Shown in pieces: positions 1 to 7,163 of a stretch of DNA of 7,291 bases; position 1 is the stretch's first letter; every line of letters starts with the position of its first letter. The DNA is taken from the NCBI GenBank assembly GCA_002724505.1, contig PBOV01000046.1, positions 5,819-13,109 of the forward strand. The letters are read 5' to 3'. A program made the translations under genes and the position numbers. The notes under the pieces were generated by a model that was not told where the DNA came from, searched no databases, and was given only the letters and a program-made list of their open reading frames with translations. Source of the DNA: Rhodospirillaceae bacterium. Its GTDB lineage: Bacteria > Pseudomonadota > Alphaproteobacteria > MPNO01 > UBA2964.

Positions 1-615
1 GGAACATCAGAGCCTTACAGAATGTTTACTTCACGAGCGGAGTACCGATTACTGCTTCGGGCAGATAATGCGGATCAGCGTTTAACCCCCAAGGGGATGG
101 AGCTGGGATGTGTCAGTGCGCTACGTGCAACGAGGTTTAAAGAAAAATTGAATGCGCTAATCAAGGCACGAAAACAGTTGTCGCTTCTTGAGGCGAGCCC
201 AAAGGACGTTGCCAAAGGGGGCATGGTTGTCACGCAGGATGGCAAGAAGCGGACGGCGATGCGGCTTTTGTCATATCCAGAAATTACGGCGAAAAAACTG
301 ACCTCAATATGGCCAGAATTGGGTAAATTACGCCCTGATGTTATTGAACAAATGGAAATAGAGGCCCGTTATGCAACTTATCTTGAGCGACAAAATGCGG
401 ATATAGAAGCTTTTCGAAGAGACGAGGCTTTAGAAATACCTCCTGATCTCGATTTAGATGCTATTGGTGGGCTGTCGAATGAGGTGCGCGAGAAGTTGAA
501 AGTTGCCCGCCCCGTTAGTTTCGGCGCTGCTGCAAGGATTTCCGGAGTAACGCCAGCAGCACTTACGGCCCTTTTGCGGTATGTCCGCCGACGAGAACAA
601 CCGACAGGGTTTTAA
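1..615 (+). CDS. mnmG: MnmG (GidA), tRNA uridine-5-carboxymethylaminomethyl modification enzyme, C-terminal part
   Basis: This is the 3' third of mnmG, cut by the window edge. The frame is open from base 1, reading GTSEPYRMFTSRAEYRLLLR, a block that is nearly invariant in MnmG. About 204 residues are present of the roughly 620-630 usual for the family, and the FAD-binding N-terminal part lies outside. The C-terminal region shows the helical domain known in this family to bind MnmE and tRNA: YATYLERQNADIEAF, then IPPDLDLDAIGGLSNEVREKL, then RISGVTPAALTALLRYV, ending naturally at TAA. With MnmE, MnmG forms the cytoplasmic complex that installs (carboxymethyl)aminomethyl groups on U34 of tRNAs reading two-fold codon boxes. 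The internal ATG at 22 is not a start. rsmG follows after 8 nt, the usual gidA-gidB pairing. The identification is very secure. The glycine pair in AIGGLS, where I expect PGLS, is a minor substitution. Confidence 0.97.
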   Translation, partial: GTSEPYRMFTSRAEYRLLLRADNADQRLTPKGMELGCVSALRATRFKEKLNALIKARKQLSLLEASPKDVAKGGMVVTQDGKKRTAMRLLSYPEITAKKLTSIWPELGKLRPDVIEQMEIEARYATYLERQNADIEAFRRDEALEIPPDLDLDAIGGLSNEVREKLKVARPVSFGAAARISGVTPAALTALLRYVRRREQPTGF

Positions 616-623
616 TTTATTAG

Positions 624-1244
624 ATGTTGCAGCCGCTTACAGAGAGTGCGTTCGCTGAGAAAACTAATGTTTCACGTGAAACATTGAGAAGGCTTCGATC
701 CTATGCCGACCTTTTGGTTAGGTGGCAAGCTTCTATTAATCTTGTTAGTGAGAATACTCTTGGAGACGTTTGGCGGCGGCATTTCTGGGATTCTATGCAG
801 CTGGCGCAATTTGTACCACAAAGGCCTTGTGTGATCACTGATCTTGGGAGTGGCGCGGGCTTTCCTGGCCTTGTGCTTTCCATCCTCCTTGATATCGAGG
901 TTAACCTTGTTGATTCTTCCGGGAAAAAGGTGGCTTTTTTGCGTGAGGCGGCACGGGTTACTGATGCTAAAATTATCCTTCATGAGGGCCGGATAGAACA
1001 TTTAGTTTTACCAAAAAGCGATATGGTTACGTCGCGGGCATTAGCCCCCCTTAACAAATTACTTGGTTTGGCGATGCCTATTTTATCCTCTGGCGGAAAA
1101 TGTTTGTTTTTAAAGGGTGTCCGGGCAGAGGAAGAATTGACCGATGCAAAAAAAGAATGGAAGATGACAGTAAGACGCTTTCCAAGTGTTACTAGTGCTG
1201 ACGGCGTAATTTTATCGATCCAGGATATCGCGCGTGACAGATAA
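624..1244 (+). CDS. rsmG: RsmG (GidB), 16S rRNA m7G527 methyltransferase
   Basis: The product is 206 residues, matching the usual length of about 205-215. It is a SAM-dependent Rossmann methyltransferase; the family makes N7-methylguanosine at position 527 of 16S rRNA, and its loss typically gives low-level streptomycin resistance. Visible motifs are WQASINLVS near residues 34-42, HFWDSMQL at 53-60, the glycine-rich SAM loop DLGSGAGFPG at 73-82, the acidic strand end VNLVDSSGKK at 93-102, and VTSRALAPL at 135-143, a family signature. The ATG at 624 follows the mnmG stop by 8 nt. No strong Shine-Dalgarno is seen (only AGGG at 606-609, too far away), so translation is probably coupled to mnmG. 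The reading frame carries a parS palindrome encoding NVSRET (residues 15-20), and its end overlaps parA by 11 nt. Confidence 0.97.
   Translation: MLQPLTESAFAEKTNVSRETLRRLRSYADLLVRWQASINLVSENTLGDVWRRHFWDSMQLAQFVPQRPCVITDLGSGAGFPGLVLSILLDIEVNLVDSSGKKVAFLREAARVTDAKIILHEGRIEHLVLPKSDMVTSRALAPLNKLLGLAMPILSSGGKCLFLKGVRAEEELTDAKKEWKMTVRRFPSVTSADGVILSIQDIARDR
668..683. promoter_or_regulatory. parS: parS centromere-like site (ParB binding), inside rsmG
   Basis: TGTTTCACGTGAAACA is the exact 16-bp consensus palindrome bound by chromosomal ParB proteins. The flanking AA and TT extend the perfect symmetry to 20 bp (666-685). ParB is encoded about 1.4 kb downstream and ParA about 550 bp downstream. ParB of this family loads at parS as a CTP-dependent sliding clamp and spreads to form the segregation complex that ParA moves. 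The site lies in the rsmG coding region, where it reads as codons for NVSRET, so it must satisfy both protein and DNA constraints. I saw no second perfect copy in the window. The match is exact, so the call is secure; use in vivo is inferred. Confidence 0.95.
1222..1225 (+). promoter_or_regulatory. Ribosome binding site of parA, inside rsmG
   Basis: AGGA lies 8 nt before a GTG codon at 1234, within the last codons of rsmG. It supports GTG 1234 as the parA start rather than a later codon, because the next in-frame GTG (Val30) would remove most of the strand just before the Walker A loop. Confidence 0.6.
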
Positions 1245-2079
1245 CGCAAACATAATAGATCGGGGCACGGAGCCTGCAGCGGAGGAGGGATCGCAAATTC
1301 GTGGCGGGCGAATTTTTGCGGTGGCGAATCAAAAGGGAGGTGTCGGCAAGACAACGACGGCAATTAACTTGTCCACCGCGATAGCGGCGGTTGGGCGCCG
1401 CGTTATTTTGTTCGACTTAGACCCGCAAGGAAATGCTTCCACTGGCGTTGGCGTTGATCGTAATGCTGCGAAAGTTGGGAGTTACGAGGTTCTTATTGAG
1501 GGCGCTCCTCTCGCAGATGCGCTCGTTGAGACTGAAATTCCCAATCTACTTTTGGTGCCCGCCTCAGCAGATCTTTCTGGCGGAGAGTTAGAGCTTGTTG
1601 ATGTCGAGGGTCGAGAGTTTCGGCTAAAAAAGGCATTCCAATCGTTCTATCAGGATTTTGATTATGTCTTAATCGACTGCCCCCCTGCGTTAGGGCTTCT
1701 TACTTTGAACGCTCTTGTCGCTTCAGGTGGCGTTTTGGTGCCGCTTCAATGCGAGTACCTTGCGCTTGAAGGTTTGAGCCAGCTCGTAAAAACGGTAGAG
1801 CGTGTACGAGATGCCTTTAACCGAAGCCTCGGTATACAAGGAATTGTTTTAACAATGTATGATGGTCGTAACAATTTGAGTGCTTTGGTTGCGGATGATG
1901 TTCGTTCTTATTTTGGTAAAGTTGTCTATAATACTCAAATTCCAAGGAACGTGCGCGTTTCTGAGGCGCCCTCCCACGGGCGCCCTGTTCTTCTTTACGA
2001 CTTTCAGTGCTCAGGGGCGCAGGCATACGTTCACCTTGCTGGTGAGGTCCTAAGGCGAGAAGAGGGAATTGATAAATGA
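1234..2079 (+). CDS. parA: ParA (Soj-like), chromosome-partitioning ATPase
   Basis: The product is 281 residues and is a deviant-Walker ATPase of the ParA/MinD superfamily. ParA dimerises with ATP, binds DNA nonspecifically and is released by ParB, moving ParB-parS complexes toward the pole. The deviant Walker A loop KGGVGKTT is at 34-41 with both signature lysines (K34, K39). DLDPQGN (61-67) is the A' motif and VLIDCPP (145-151) is Walker B. MYDGRNNLS (208-216) and QIPRNVRVSEAPSHGRPV (235-252) are characteristic of chromosomal ParA/Soj. There is no N-terminal HTH domain, as in type Ib and chromosomal proteins; the first 25 residues are a short variable extension. The start is GTG with an AGGA at good spacing, overlapping rsmG by 11 nt, and the end overlaps parB as ATGA. 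FQCSGAQAY near 257-265 carries a cysteine I do not usually see there. A GC-only inverted repeat lies at 1965-1984. Confidence 0.98.
   Translation: MTDNANIIDRGTEPAAEEGSQIRGGRIFAVANQKGGVGKTTTAINLSTAIAAVGRRVILFDLDPQGNASTGVGVDRNAAKVGSYEVLIEGAPLADALVETEIPNLLLVPASADLSGGELELVDVEGREFRLKKAFQSFYQDFDYVLIDCPPALGLLTLNALVASGGVLVPLQCEYLALEGLSQLVKTVERVRDAFNRSLGIQGIVLTMYDGRNNLSALVADDVRSYFGKVVYNTQIPRNVRVSEAPSHGRPVLLYDFQCSGAQAYVHLAGEVLRREEGIDK
1965..1984. repeat. GC-only inverted repeat (hairpin) within parA
   Basis: GGCGCCC (1965-1971) and GGGCGCC (1978-1984) form a perfect 7-bp stem made only of G-C pairs, with a 6-nt loop TCCCAC. It is followed by the pyrimidine-rich CTGTTCTTCTTT, so in the parA transcript it resembles an imperfect intrinsic terminator or pause hairpin about 90 nt before parB. 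It encodes EAPSHGRP, a conserved ParA stretch, so the symmetry may be a by-product of protein and codon choice. The repeat is certain; a function is not. Confidence 0.5.
2062..2066 (+). promoter_or_regulatory. Ribosome binding site of parB, inside parA
   Basis: GAGGG sits 9 nt before the ATG at 2076, in the purine-rich end of parA. Together with the ATGA overlap it fixes the parB start and suggests translational coupling of the two partition proteins. Confidence 0.6.
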
Positions 2080-2969
2080 CACAACCTAGATCAAAGGGGC
2101 GCCAGCTTGGTCGCGGACTTTCTGCGCTCCTAGGTGAGGGGGCGGCCGAAGTTTCTACGGAAAGCCCACCGTCCGGTAAAAATACCGCAAAAGGCGGATT
2201 TTCCCTTTTGCCTATAGAATTCCTAGTCCCGAGCCCGTTGCAGCCACGTAGGGTCTTTGAACAAGAAGAAATAGACTCTCTTGCTAAATCAATTAAGGAG
2301 CGGGGAATTCTGCAACCCATCTTAGTGCGCACCAGACCCGCGACAGAAAATGAATACGAGATCATAGCTGGGGAACGTCGCTGGCGTGCAGCACAGGCGG
2401 CTCAGATTCACGAGGTGCCAGTAATAATAAGAGGGTTAAATGACGAAGAGGTTCTTGAGGTCGCACTAATCGAAAACATTCAGCGTGCTGATCTGAATGC
2501 ACTGGAAGAAGCGTTAGGCTATCGGCGCTTAATTGACGGATTTCATCATACACAGGATAGCCTCTCGACGGTAATTGGAAAAAGTCGAAGTCATATCGCT
2601 AATACATTGCGTCTTTTATCTTTGCCGGATGCGGTAAAGAGTTTATTGAATGATGGCAAAATTTCTGCGGGTCATGCCCGCGCTCTTATTGGTGTGCCGG
2701 ATCCTAAAGCTATTGCGGATGAGATAGTTAAGCGTGGGCTGAACGTTCGTCAGGTTGAGCGTTTGATCAAGGCATCGAAAGGCCCCCTTTACCCAAAGCC
2801 CCATAAAACGCTCAAAAAGGATCCTGATACCCTTTCGCTGGAACAAACTCTTGCGGGGCTCCTGGGGCTTGCCGTAGAGATTGATTTCAACGGGAGCGGC
2901 GGGAAGCTGGTTGTAAAATATAACAACCTTGATCAGCTCGATGACTTGATTCGCCGTCTTAGTGAGTAA
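2076..2969 (+). CDS. parB: ParB (Spo0J-like), parS-binding CTPase clamp
   Basis: The product is 297 residues, the normal size for chromosomal ParB. The N-terminus has the basic ParA-contacting peptide LGRGLSALLG (11-20), followed by a variable linker. The ParB/Srx CTP-binding domain follows: IEFLVPSPLQPRRVF (47-61), LAKSIKERGILQPILVR (69-85) and the arginine box GERRWRA (99-105), which contacts CTP in this family. Next come ENIQRADL (133-140), a helix-turn-helix with GKSRSHIANTLRLLSLP (168-184), and KISAGHARALIG (195-206). The C-terminal dimerisation domain ends with GKLVVKYNNLDQLDDLI (276-292). ParB binds the parS site in rsmG, spreads as a clamp, and recruits ParA and usually SMC. NALEEA at 141-146 has Ala where the family almost always has Pro (NPLEEA). 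The gene is the last of its block and faces holA across 15 nt. Confidence 0.98.
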   Translation: MTQPRSKGRQLGRGLSALLGEGAAEVSTESPPSGKNTAKGGFSLLPIEFLVPSPLQPRRVFEQEEIDSLAKSIKERGILQPILVRTRPATENEYEIIAGERRWRAAQAAQIHEVPVIIRGLNDEEVLEVALIENIQRADLNALEEALGYRRLIDGFHHTQDSLSTVIGKSRSHIANTLRLLSLPDAVKSLLNDGKISAGHARALIGVPDPKAIADEIVKRGLNVRQVERLIKASKGPLYPKPHKTLKKDPDTLSLEQTLAGLLGLAVEIDFNGSGGKLVVKYNNLDQLDDLIRRLSE

Positions 2970-2984
2970 TAATTGGAATGAATG

Positions 2985-4022
2985 CTATCCTCGCCGTTTA
3001 ATGAGGGCGAGGGATGTTGCTCCTAAACGCAAAAGGGTTTGATCACAAATTGTGTCTGCAGGCATTCCTGTCGTTTTGCATAAAACCTCTGCCTCTGACA
3101 GTGAGTTAATAGCCTGACTAAGCCTGCCTGTTGGCCAAAGCCTTAATTGGTTTCGAAAGGTTTCTACTTGTTTAAAAAAAACCGGTGGCCGCAATAATTT
3201 CATCGCGGTTTCAGCAGAATTTCCGGCGTCAATGGCGCCAGAAACCAAATGAAGTCTCTCGAAATGTCGGGCCACCCCGCGTAAAATGCTAATTGCTGCC
3301 GCTCCTTCGCGACGTCCTCTGTCGAGAAAGTGTGCAAGCCTATCAATCTTCCCAGAAGCGGCGGAAAAGGCAATGTCATCGAGCGCCATCGAGGAGCTAT
3401 CGCCAACACAAGCAATAGCATCGGCAAAGGTTACTTCGGTCTCCTCACCCATGTATAGGCGCAACTTCTCCACCTCGGAACGGCTTACCATTCGGTCGCT
3501 GCCGAGGTTTTCTAACAAATAAGACATGGCATCGGGCGAGATGCTAATTTGGGATTGGCCTAAGGTTTCTAAAACAATGTCTCGCAAACTTTTGCCTTCG
3601 TCAGCATAACATGGAATAGCCGCGGCTTGTTTAGACCCCTCAAATGCAGCGCGTAACTTTGAGCGGGGAGTTAAGGTGCCGGCCTCTATAATTACAAGTG
3701 CGTCGCCAAAGGGTTCTTTGCAAAAACTTATTATAGACTTGGCGAAGGAATCAGTGGTGTCTCGAATTCGCACAACTCGCCTTCCGCCTGTAAATGCTAT
3801 TGCTGAGGCCTCATCTGAAAGTTTGGCTGGGTCATCACGAAGCTCACTTGCTGAAAATTCGGCTATCCGAAACGGATCTTTTGGATCTTCGATAATTAGC
3901 TTTGTTAATCCCTCTGCGCGTTCTCGAACCAAACCGGAATCAGGTCCATAAAGTAAAATTGCTCTGACCTCTTCAGGCGGAGAGGAAATAAATTGTGCTA
4001 CTTTTGCTGCGGCGACCTTCAT
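2985..4022 (-). CDS. holA: HolA, DNA polymerase III delta subunit
   Basis: The product is 345 residues, typical for the delta subunit (about 330-350). Delta is the wrench of the clamp loader: it opens the beta sliding clamp so that the complex can place it on primed DNA at the replication fork. Visible landmarks are AILLYGPDSGLVRERAEGL (21-39), the delta version of the P-loop region, without a GKT motif, as expected for a subunit that does not hydrolyse ATP. FTGGRRVVRIRD (77-88), ENLGSDRMVSRSEVEKLRLY (171-190), ILRGVARHFERLH (247-259) and the C-terminal block AEVLCKTTGMPADTICDQTLL (starting at 311) also fit the family. The ATG overlaps the lptE stop as ATGA, implying coupling to lptE. An 8-base homopolymer (3174-3181) encodes part of PVFFKQ. 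The family assignment is confident, though HolA is poorly conserved in general. Confidence 0.94.
   Translation of the reverse strand: MKVAAAKVAQFISSPPEEVRAILLYGPDSGLVRERAEGLTKLIIEDPKDPFRIAEFSASELRDDPAKLSDEASAIAFTGGRRVVRIRDTTDSFAKSIISFCKEPFGDALVIIEAGTLTPRSKLRAAFEGSKQAAAIPCYADEGKSLRDIVLETLGQSQISISPDAMSYLLENLGSDRMVSRSEVEKLRLYMGEETEVTFADAIACVGDSSSMALDDIAFSAASGKIDRLAHFLDRGRREGAAAISILRGVARHFERLHLVSGAIDAGNSAETAMKLLRPPVFFKQVETFRNQLRLWPTGRLSQAINSLSEAEVLCKTTGMPADTICDQTLLRLGATSLALIKRRG
2989..3012. terminator. Possible bidirectional hairpin at the parB/holA convergence
   Basis: CCTCGCC (2989-2995) and GGCGAGG (3006-3012) form a 7-bp stem with a 10-nt loop, starting 20 nt beyond the parB stop and lying in the last codons of holA. 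The symmetry serves both converging transcripts. Neither strand has a clean U-run after it, so it is not a classic intrinsic terminator. It may stabilise or define 3' ends. No better terminator is visible in the 15-nt gap. Confidence 0.3.
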
Positions 4023-4564
4023 TTTCCAGGGTCGTTTGGGGGGCGGATGGGCTTAGAAAATATCGCGGGGTTCTTTAATGCGGTCGCAACGCGCCTTCGG
4101 ATTTCTTCAGCAATTGTGCGGAGAGCTCTGTTTCGGGCGTCGTTCTCGGCGCTTAGGGTAGCAAATTCAGAATCAAGTGCATTGTAGCTACTTTTAGACC
4201 ATACGTTTCCCTTAAATTTACTCCCGTTAGCATTGTTAATGAGTATGAAGCCAGCGGAAATTGAAAGAATAGCTCTTGTGGCCGACCCGTCTTTGCGGAT
4301 ATTTAAATTACTCTTTGTTTCACTAATTTGCACTTGCAAAGAATAAATCTTTTTTCTCTGAATTTGACCCGGGGACAACCGCTCTAGCAGATAACTTCTA
4401 AGTTTTTGCCCGCTTCGATTTTTAATTTTCAGGATTTTTACCGCGCCGAGTGCGGAGGCATTCGCCTTGCCTGAGTGACTATATAGGGGTTGAAAACCAC
4501 AGGCGGCCGCTGCAAGGCAAATGCCTATAAAAACGATAAAAAAGAAGGTGTTTTTGACGACCAT
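4019..4564 (-). CDS. lptE: LptE, LPS-assembly outer-membrane lipoprotein
   Basis: This is a small lipoprotein of 181 residues from the start chosen here. It opens MVVK, followed by the hydrophobic NTFFFIVFIGICLAAAA and then CGFQPLYS. The cysteine after AAA fits a signal-peptidase II site, and CGFxPLY is the mature N-terminus typical of alphaproteobacterial LptE. LptE plugs the LptD barrel in the outer membrane and helps lipopolysaccharide reach the cell surface. The rest is divergent: LERLSPGQIQRKKIYSLQVQIS, then a basic C-terminal helix SAENDARNRALRTIAEEIRRRV. I prefer ATG 4564 because AGGG lies 4 nt before it and the signal peptide then has normal proportions. In-frame ATG 4594 (overlapping leuS) and TTG 4600 would add 10 and 12 residues and lack a clear ribosome site. 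The gene sits between leuS and holA, as in other alphaproteobacteria, and ends in an ATGA overlap with holA. Confidence 0.88.
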   Translation of the reverse strand: MVVKNTFFFIVFIGICLAAAACGFQPLYSHSGKANASALGAVKILKIKNRSGQKLRSYLLERLSPGQIQRKKIYSLQVQISETKSNLNIRKDGSATRAILSISAGFILINNANGSKFKGNVWSKSSYNALDSEFATLSAENDARNRALRTIAEEIRRRVATALKNPAIFSKPIRPPNDPGK

Positions 4565-4567
4565 GTT

Positions 4568-4572
4568 TCCCT
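4568..4572 (-). promoter_or_regulatory. Ribosome binding site deciding the lptE start
   Basis: On the minus strand AGGGA precedes the ATG at 4564 by 3-4 nt. The spacing is short but it is the best purine-rich site among the three possible lptE starts. It lies in the gap after the leuS stop codon (4589-4587). Confidence 0.45.
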
Positions 4573-4586
4573 GTTTACGGCCTCTA

Positions 4587-7163
4587 TTACCCATACACAA
4601 TATTAATAACCTTATTTGGTATATAAATTATTCTAGTGATGTTTTTTCCCTCCATCGCAGCCGCGACAGCTGGCTCTGAAAGCGCCATTGTTTCAACCTT
4701 TTTTTGGTCGACATCGTGTGGAGCTTCGATTGTTGTTTTGAGTTTGCCTTTGATCTGCACGGCCAGTGTCACCGTTTCTTGGGCCATTAAATCTTTATCC
4801 GCTTTTGGCCAAGACGATTCTGTTAACGGAATATCATTTCCGAGTTTTTGCCATAATTCCTCGGCTAAATGAGGCATCATGGGACCTATTAAGCGCACTA
4901 AATTTTCTAATCCTTCATGTAAAACCCACAGTCCTGAAGGGTCCTTAGCCTTTATATTTGAGAGGGTATTGACCAGCTCATAAATTCGCGCGACAGATCT
5001 ATTAAAATGAAAACCTTCTAAATCTTGTGTCACACCATCGATAGTAATATGAATCTGTTGTCGGGTTGCGCGCAAATTCTTATCAAAAACCTCAGGTTTG
5101 GGTGGCTTTGGTATGGCGGCGTTCTTGGCTACCAGCCGCCACAATTTGTTTACAAAACGCCACGCCCCGGCAACACCCGCATCGGTCCATTCGAGGTCTC
5201 TTTCGGGTGGGCTGTCCGAGAGCATAAACCAGCGTGCTGTGTCAGCGCCGAATGTTTCAATAATATCTTCCGGGTCGACAACATTTTTTTTAGATTTGCT
5301 CATTTTTTCAGAGCGGCCAACCTTAACCGGTTTGCCATCGACAAAGCTCTTGGCTACCCCGTTATTGCTGGTCTCAATTTGTGAGGGCGTGAGCCACTCA
5401 CCATCTTCGGACCGATAAGTTTCGTGGCAGACCATGCCCTGTGTGAAAAGTCCAGCGAAAGGCTCCTCAATATCAAGAAATCCGCACTTCTTCATCGCCC
5501 GAGTAAAAAACCTAGCATAGAGAAGATGTAAAATTGCATGCTCAACACCACCAATATACTGATCAACCGGCATCCAATATTCGATCGCCTTTTGGTCCAC
5601 GGGGGTTTCGGCGCGTGGGCTACAGAACCTCGCAAAATACCATGATGACTCTACGAAAGTATCAAGAGTATCGGTTTCGCGTTCTGCACCCGTACCACAT
5701 TTAGGACAACTCACTAATTTCCATGTCGGATGTTGCTCAAGGGGATTCCCTCGGGAAGTAAAATCAACGTCTTCGGGGAGGCGCACCGGCAATTCTTCTT
5801 CAGGCACTGGCACGGGTCCGCAGTTGGGGCAATTGATAATTGGTATGGGGCAACCCCAATAGCGTTGACGAGAAATCCCCCAGTCACGCAGGCGATAATT
5901 GGTCTCTCGTCGCCCCACGCCGGTCTTCTCGAGGGCCCTTGCGGCCGCTTCTTTGGCATCAGAGAGAGTTAAGCCGTTAAGAAAATCCGAATTGGCGTGG
6001 GGGCCATCGTCAGTAAATGCGACATTATCAACATGGAATTCTTTCGGATCCGCCTCAGGAGGAATTACAACAGGAATAACGTCTAATTCGTATTTGCGTG
6101 CGAAGTCCAGGTCCCGTTGATCATGTGCAGGACACCCGTATATGGCGCCTGTCCCGTAATCCATAAGCACGAAGTTTGCGACATAAATCGGAATTGTTTT
6201 CCCTGGTATCAGCGGGTGTTTTGCGCGGACACCCGTATCATAGCCTTTCTTTTCCGCCTTTTCTAAGGCAGCTTCTGTTGTTCCTATGGCTTTGCATTCC
6301 GCTATGAAGGTTTTTAATCCGTCGTCTTTATTCGCAAGATCAGTGGAGAGGGGGTGTTCGGCTGAAATGGCACAAAAGGTGGCGCCAAAAATTGTATCGT
6401 GTCGTGTTGTAAAAACCTGAAGCCTGTCGTCTCGGCCCTCCATCTCAAACCAGATTTTCATTCCTTCGGATCGGCCAATCCAGTTTTCCTGCATCACCCG
6501 CACCTTCGCTGGCCAACGCTTTAATTCCTTTAGACTTTCAAGCAAATCTTCAGAAAAATCCGTTATTCTAAAAAACCATTGGTCAAGCTCTTTCCTTTCT
6601 ACGGGGGCACCGGATCGCCAGCCCAAACCATCTATCACTTGCTCGTTTGCGAGTACGGTATTATCTATCGGGTCCCAATTCACGGAACTCCGCCGCCGGT
6701 AAACAAGATCGTTTTCTAAAAGCTTTAGAAAAATCTTTTGTTCATTCAGATAATAACCGGGGTGGCAAGTTGCCAATTCTTTGGACCAATCAAGGGCGAG
6801 GCCCATTTTTTTAAGCTGGGAGCGCATGGTTGCGATGTTTTCGTACGTCCATTTGTCTGGATGTACGTCGTGTTCCATCGCCGCATTTTCTGCCGGCATT
6901 CCAAAGGCGTCCCACCCCATAGGGTGTAAGACATTAAAACCGCTTGCTCGTTTGTAACGGGCAATTACGTCACCCATCGTATAGTTTCGTACGTGCCCCA
7001 TGTGGATGCGGCCTGATGGATAGGGAAACATTTCGAGGACATAATATTTTGGTTTTGCTGGGTCGACCTTGGCATGAAAACATTCTTTCTCTTCCCAAAA
7101 CGTTTGCCATTTTGTCTCGGTTTCTTTGACGTTGTATCTATCTGTTTTTGATTCGCTTGTCAT
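4587..7163 (-). CDS. leuS: LeuS, leucyl-tRNA synthetase
   Basis: The product is a full-length class I LeuRS of 858 residues (usual bacterial length about 850-870) that charges tRNA-Leu in the cytoplasm. The HIGH motif appears as HMGH (54-57) within [20 protein letters not shown], and KMSKS is at 620-624. The CP1 editing domain carries [10 protein letters not shown] (251-260), with T257 matching the conserved editing threonine, and GCPAHDQRD (343-351), with the aspartate that holds the amino group of wrongly charged amino acids. A zinc ribbon is intact, with C445/C448 and C486/C489. [15 protein letters not shown] (427-441), SSWYFARF (506-513) and the anticodon-binding segment [15 protein letters not shown] (761-775) follow. 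His255 replaces the usual proline of TTRPDT. The start [16 protein letters not shown] is the expected N-terminus, but no Shine-Dalgarno precedes it. An 8-base A-run (sense strand) follows KMSKS. It is the first gene of the leuS-lptE-holA block. Confidence 0.99.
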   Translation of the reverse strand: MTSESKTDRYNVKETETKWQTFWEEKECFHAKVDPAKPKYYVLEMFPYPSGRIHMGHVRNYTMGDVIARYKRASGFNVLHPMGWDAFGMPAENAAMEHDVHPDKWTYENIATMRSQLKKMGLALDWSKELATCHPGYYLNEQKIFLKLLENDLVYRRRSSVNWDPIDNTVLANEQVIDGLGWRSGAPVERKELDQWFFRITDFSEDLLESLKELKRWPAKVRVMQENWIGRSEGMKIWFEMEGRDDRLQVFTTRHDTIFGATFCAISAEHPLSTDLANKDDGLKTFIAECKAIGTTEAALEKAEKKGYDTGVRAKHPLIPGKTIPIYVANFVLMDYGTGAIYGCPAHDQRDLDFARKYELDVIPVVIPPEADPKEFHVDNVAFTDDGPHANSDFLNGLTLSDAKEAAARALEKTGVGRRETNYRLRDWGISRQRYWGCPIPIINCPNCGPVPVPEEELPVRLPEDVDFTSRGNPLEQHPTWKLVSCPKCGTGAERETDTLDTFVESSWYFARFCSPRAETPVDQKAIEYWMPVDQYIGGVEHAILHLLYARFFTRAMKKCGFLDIEEPFAGLFTQGMVCHETYRSEDGEWLTPSQIETSNNGVAKSFVDGKPVKVGRSEKMSKSKKNVVDPEDIIETFGADTARWFMLSDSPPERDLEWTDAGVAGAWRFVNKLWRLVAKNAAIPKPPKPEVFDKNLRATRQQIHITIDGVTQDLEGFHFNRSVARIYELVNTLSNIKAKDPSGLWVLHEGLENLVRLIGPMMPHLAEELWQKLGNDIPLTESSWPKADKDLMAQETVTLAVQIKGKLKTTIEAPHDVDQKKVETMALSEPAVAAAMEGKNITRIIYIPNKVINIVYG

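Noticed and set aside
672..1363. Minus-strand open frames of 109 and 127 codons across rsmG and the start of parA
   Set aside because: They lie opposite well-identified genes, have no family resemblance, and look like shadows of the coding strand.
1817..2365. Minus-strand open frame of 182 codons spanning the parA/parB junction
   Set aside because: It overlaps two secure genes fully, has low-complexity basic content and no recognisable domain.
4316..4323. TGTTTCAC, half of a parS site, inside lptE
   Set aside because: The other half is absent (it continues TAATTTGC), so there is no palindrome; an 8-base match is expected by chance.
5025..5418. Plus-strand open frames of 119 and 106 codons inside leuS
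   Set aside because: They are antisense to strongly conserved LeuRS segments including KMSKS and show no domain of their own.
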